A DNA stretch of 64,000 nt. It comes from Pseudofrancisella aestuarii (GTDB lineage Bacteria > Pseudomonadota > Gammaproteobacteria > Francisellales > Francisellaceae). Of this stretch, positions 62,961 to 64,000 are shown piece after piece (within the stretch, counting starts at the first letter, position 1; the number at the start of each line of letters is the position of its first letter). The stretch covers positions 1 to 64,000 of the forward strand of contig NZ_QLIS02000001.1 in the NCBI RefSeq assembly GCF_003574475.2, read 5' to 3'. Below the pieces are notes generated by a model. The model was given only the letters and a program-made list of their open reading frames with translations, was not told the origin of the DNA and made no database searches. A program made the translations under genes and the position numbers.

Positions 62961-64000
62961 ATGATCAAGTCAAAAGCAGCAGTAGCATGGGAAGCGAAAG
63001 CACCATTATCGATAGAAATAGTTAATGTTTCATTACCAAAAGATAATGAAGTTCTTATTGAGATCAAAGCAACAGGTATTTGTCATACAGATGCTTACAC
63101 TCTTTCTGGAAGAGACCCTGAAGGGCTCTTTCCTTCTATATTAGGTCATGAGGGAGCAGGAGTAGTTGTTGAGGTTGGCAAGAATGTTACTAGTGTCAAA
63201 CCTGGTGATCATGTGATAGCTTTATATACTCCAGAGTGTAGAAATTGTGAATATTGCTTAAATCCTAAAACTAACTTATGCCAAGCTATAAGAGAAACTC
63301 AAGGTAAAGGTTTAATGCCAGATGGAACAAGTAGATTTACAAGCTTTGATGGACGAGAAATTTTTCATTATATGGGTTGCTCAACTTTTTCAAACTATAC
63401 AGTATTACCAGAGATAGCTGTAGCTAAGATAAGAAAAGATGCTCCATTAGATAAAGTTTGCTATATAGGCTGTGGAGTTACTACAGGTGTCGGTGCTGTA
63501 GTAAAAACTGCAAATGTTGAAGCAGGTTCTAGCGTGGTAGTATTTGGTCTAGGAGGTATTGGTCTTAATGTGATTCAAGGAGCAAAGCTAGTTGGAGCTG
63601 GGCAAATAATCGGAGTTGATACAAATAATGCTAAGAAAGATTTAGCAGCCAAGTTTGGTATGACAGACTTTGTAAACCCTAATGAGATCGATGAAGATCT
63701 AGTTAGTCATCTTGTAAGGCTAACGGGCGGTGGAGCTGACTATAGTTTTGAGTGTATAGGAAATGTAAAAGTAATGAGACAAGCCCTTGAGTGTGTTCAT
63801 AAAGGTTGGGGTGAAAGTGTCATAATCGGAGTAGCTGGAGCAGGTGAGGAGATAAGCACGAGACCATTTCAGCTAGTTACAGGTAGAACTTGGAAAGGCT
63901 CAGCATTCGGTGGGATGAGAGGTCGTACTGATGTACCAGAGATAGTTGATTGGTATATGGATGGCAGAATTAATATAGATAAGCTAATTACTTCAAATAT
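62961..64000 (+). CDS. frmA: S-(hydroxymethyl)glutathione dehydrogenase / class III alcohol dehydrogenase (5' part)
   Basis: At least 346 aa, running off the window end; the family is about 370 aa, so most is present. The catalytic zinc site is '[17 protein letters not shown]' with '[14 protein letters not shown]', structural zinc cysteines are in '[15 protein letters not shown]', and the NAD fold is '[20 protein letters not shown]'. It oxidises the glutathione-formaldehyde adduct, and reduces nitrosoglutathione in other bacteria, relevant inside phagocytes. No Shine-Dalgarno is visible: the upstream bases are the terminator hairpin and its T-run. Confidence 0.95.
   Translation, partial: MIKSKAAVAWEAKAPLSIEIVNVSLPKDNEVLIEIKATGICHTDAYTLSGRDPEGLFPSILGHEGAGVVVEVGKNVTSVKPGDHVIALYTPECRNCEYCLNPKTNLCQAIRETQGKGLMPDGTSRFTSFDGREIFHYMGCSTFSNYTVLPEIAVAKIRKDAPLDKVCYIGCGVTTGVGAVVKTANVEAGSSVVVFGLGGIGLNVIQGAKLVGAGQIIGVDTNNAKKDLAAKFGMTDFVNPNEIDEDLVSHLVRLTGGGADYSFECIGNVKVMRQALECVHKGWGESVIIGVAGAGEEISTRPFQLVTGRTWKGSAFGGMRGRTDVPEIVDWYMDGRINIDKLITSN

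Noticed and set aside
1-64000. Insertion sequences, prophage, integrase, tRNA genes, riboswitches, CRISPR
   Set aside because: I looked through all intergenic gaps and found no transposase fragments, cloverleaf-like sequences, attachment-site duplications or spacer-repeat arrays.

Overview
The window is AT-rich (roughly one third G+C by eye), densely coded and free of insertion sequences, prophage genes and CRISPR arrays. Gene content and order point to the genus Francisella or a close relative. The signs are the macrophage growth locus mglAB beside rpsI/rplM, separate grpE, dnaK and dnaJ units, a NadE closely resembling the Francisella NMN-synthetase-type enzyme, a three-gene EmrAB/SilC-like efflux operon, and hpf-ptsN without rpoN. 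From memory the MglA sequence is clearly diverged from that of F. tularensis, so a less-studied Francisella lineage is likely. This species call is an inference.

Layout. 1-110: 3' end of a 5S rRNA gene and its terminator. 0.2-7 kb: a PLP cysteine-synthase-like enzyme, mnmE, then hpf-ptsN-trmJ-rnhB (+), facing mglA-mglB and rplM-rpsI (-). 7-10.3 kb: an exported acetolactate decarboxylase, an FAD oxidoreductase and mltA. 10.3-14.2 kb: grpE, dnaK and dnaJ, with sigma-32-like promoters before grpE and before dnaK. 14-19 kb: emrB-emrA-outer membrane factor followed by nadE. 19-23 kb: fadD, a peptide (POT) transporter and rsmE. 23-27 kb: a DUF445 membrane protein and a four-gene Mce/Mla-type lipid transport operon. 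27-30.6 kb: a Bax-like glucosaminidase, rluD, bamD and adk. 30.7-37 kb: the type IV pilus alignment and secretin operon pilMNOPQ, followed by aroK-aroB.

37.5-47 kb: sdhE-putA (proline catabolism), an amino-acid permease, an MFS carrier beside coaBC, and galM. 47-51 kb: an unrecognised two-helix membrane protein, phrB and hemH. 51-54 kb: two small exported proteins and a COG4637-like ATPase facing a choloylglycine-hydrolase-family enzyme. 54-58 kb: prmA and dusB, neighbours in many gammaproteobacteria, here separated by a 2.1-kb BspA-type (DUF285) repeat gene and followed by what looks like a scrap of a second dusB 3' end. 58-64 kb: two unrecognised membrane proteins, a DJ-1/PfpI protein, an ABC-F ATPase, a DUF1328 mini-protein with an elaborate promoter, and the 5' part of the glutathione-dependent formaldehyde dehydrogenase gene, which starts 4 nt after an intrinsic-terminator-like hairpin.

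Most of the window is conserved core. Several stretches concern the cell envelope: lipid transport, outer membrane assembly, pili, efflux and murein hydrolases. The more novel parts are the DUF285 insertion with the dusB scrap, the 51-53 kb small-protein/ATPase cluster, the hairpin just before the formaldehyde dehydrogenase gene, and envelope accessory proteins (PilP, PqiC-like) that lack the usual lipidation cysteine. I did not find a convincing wholly new multi-gene system. No intergenic stretch exceeds about 300 bases.
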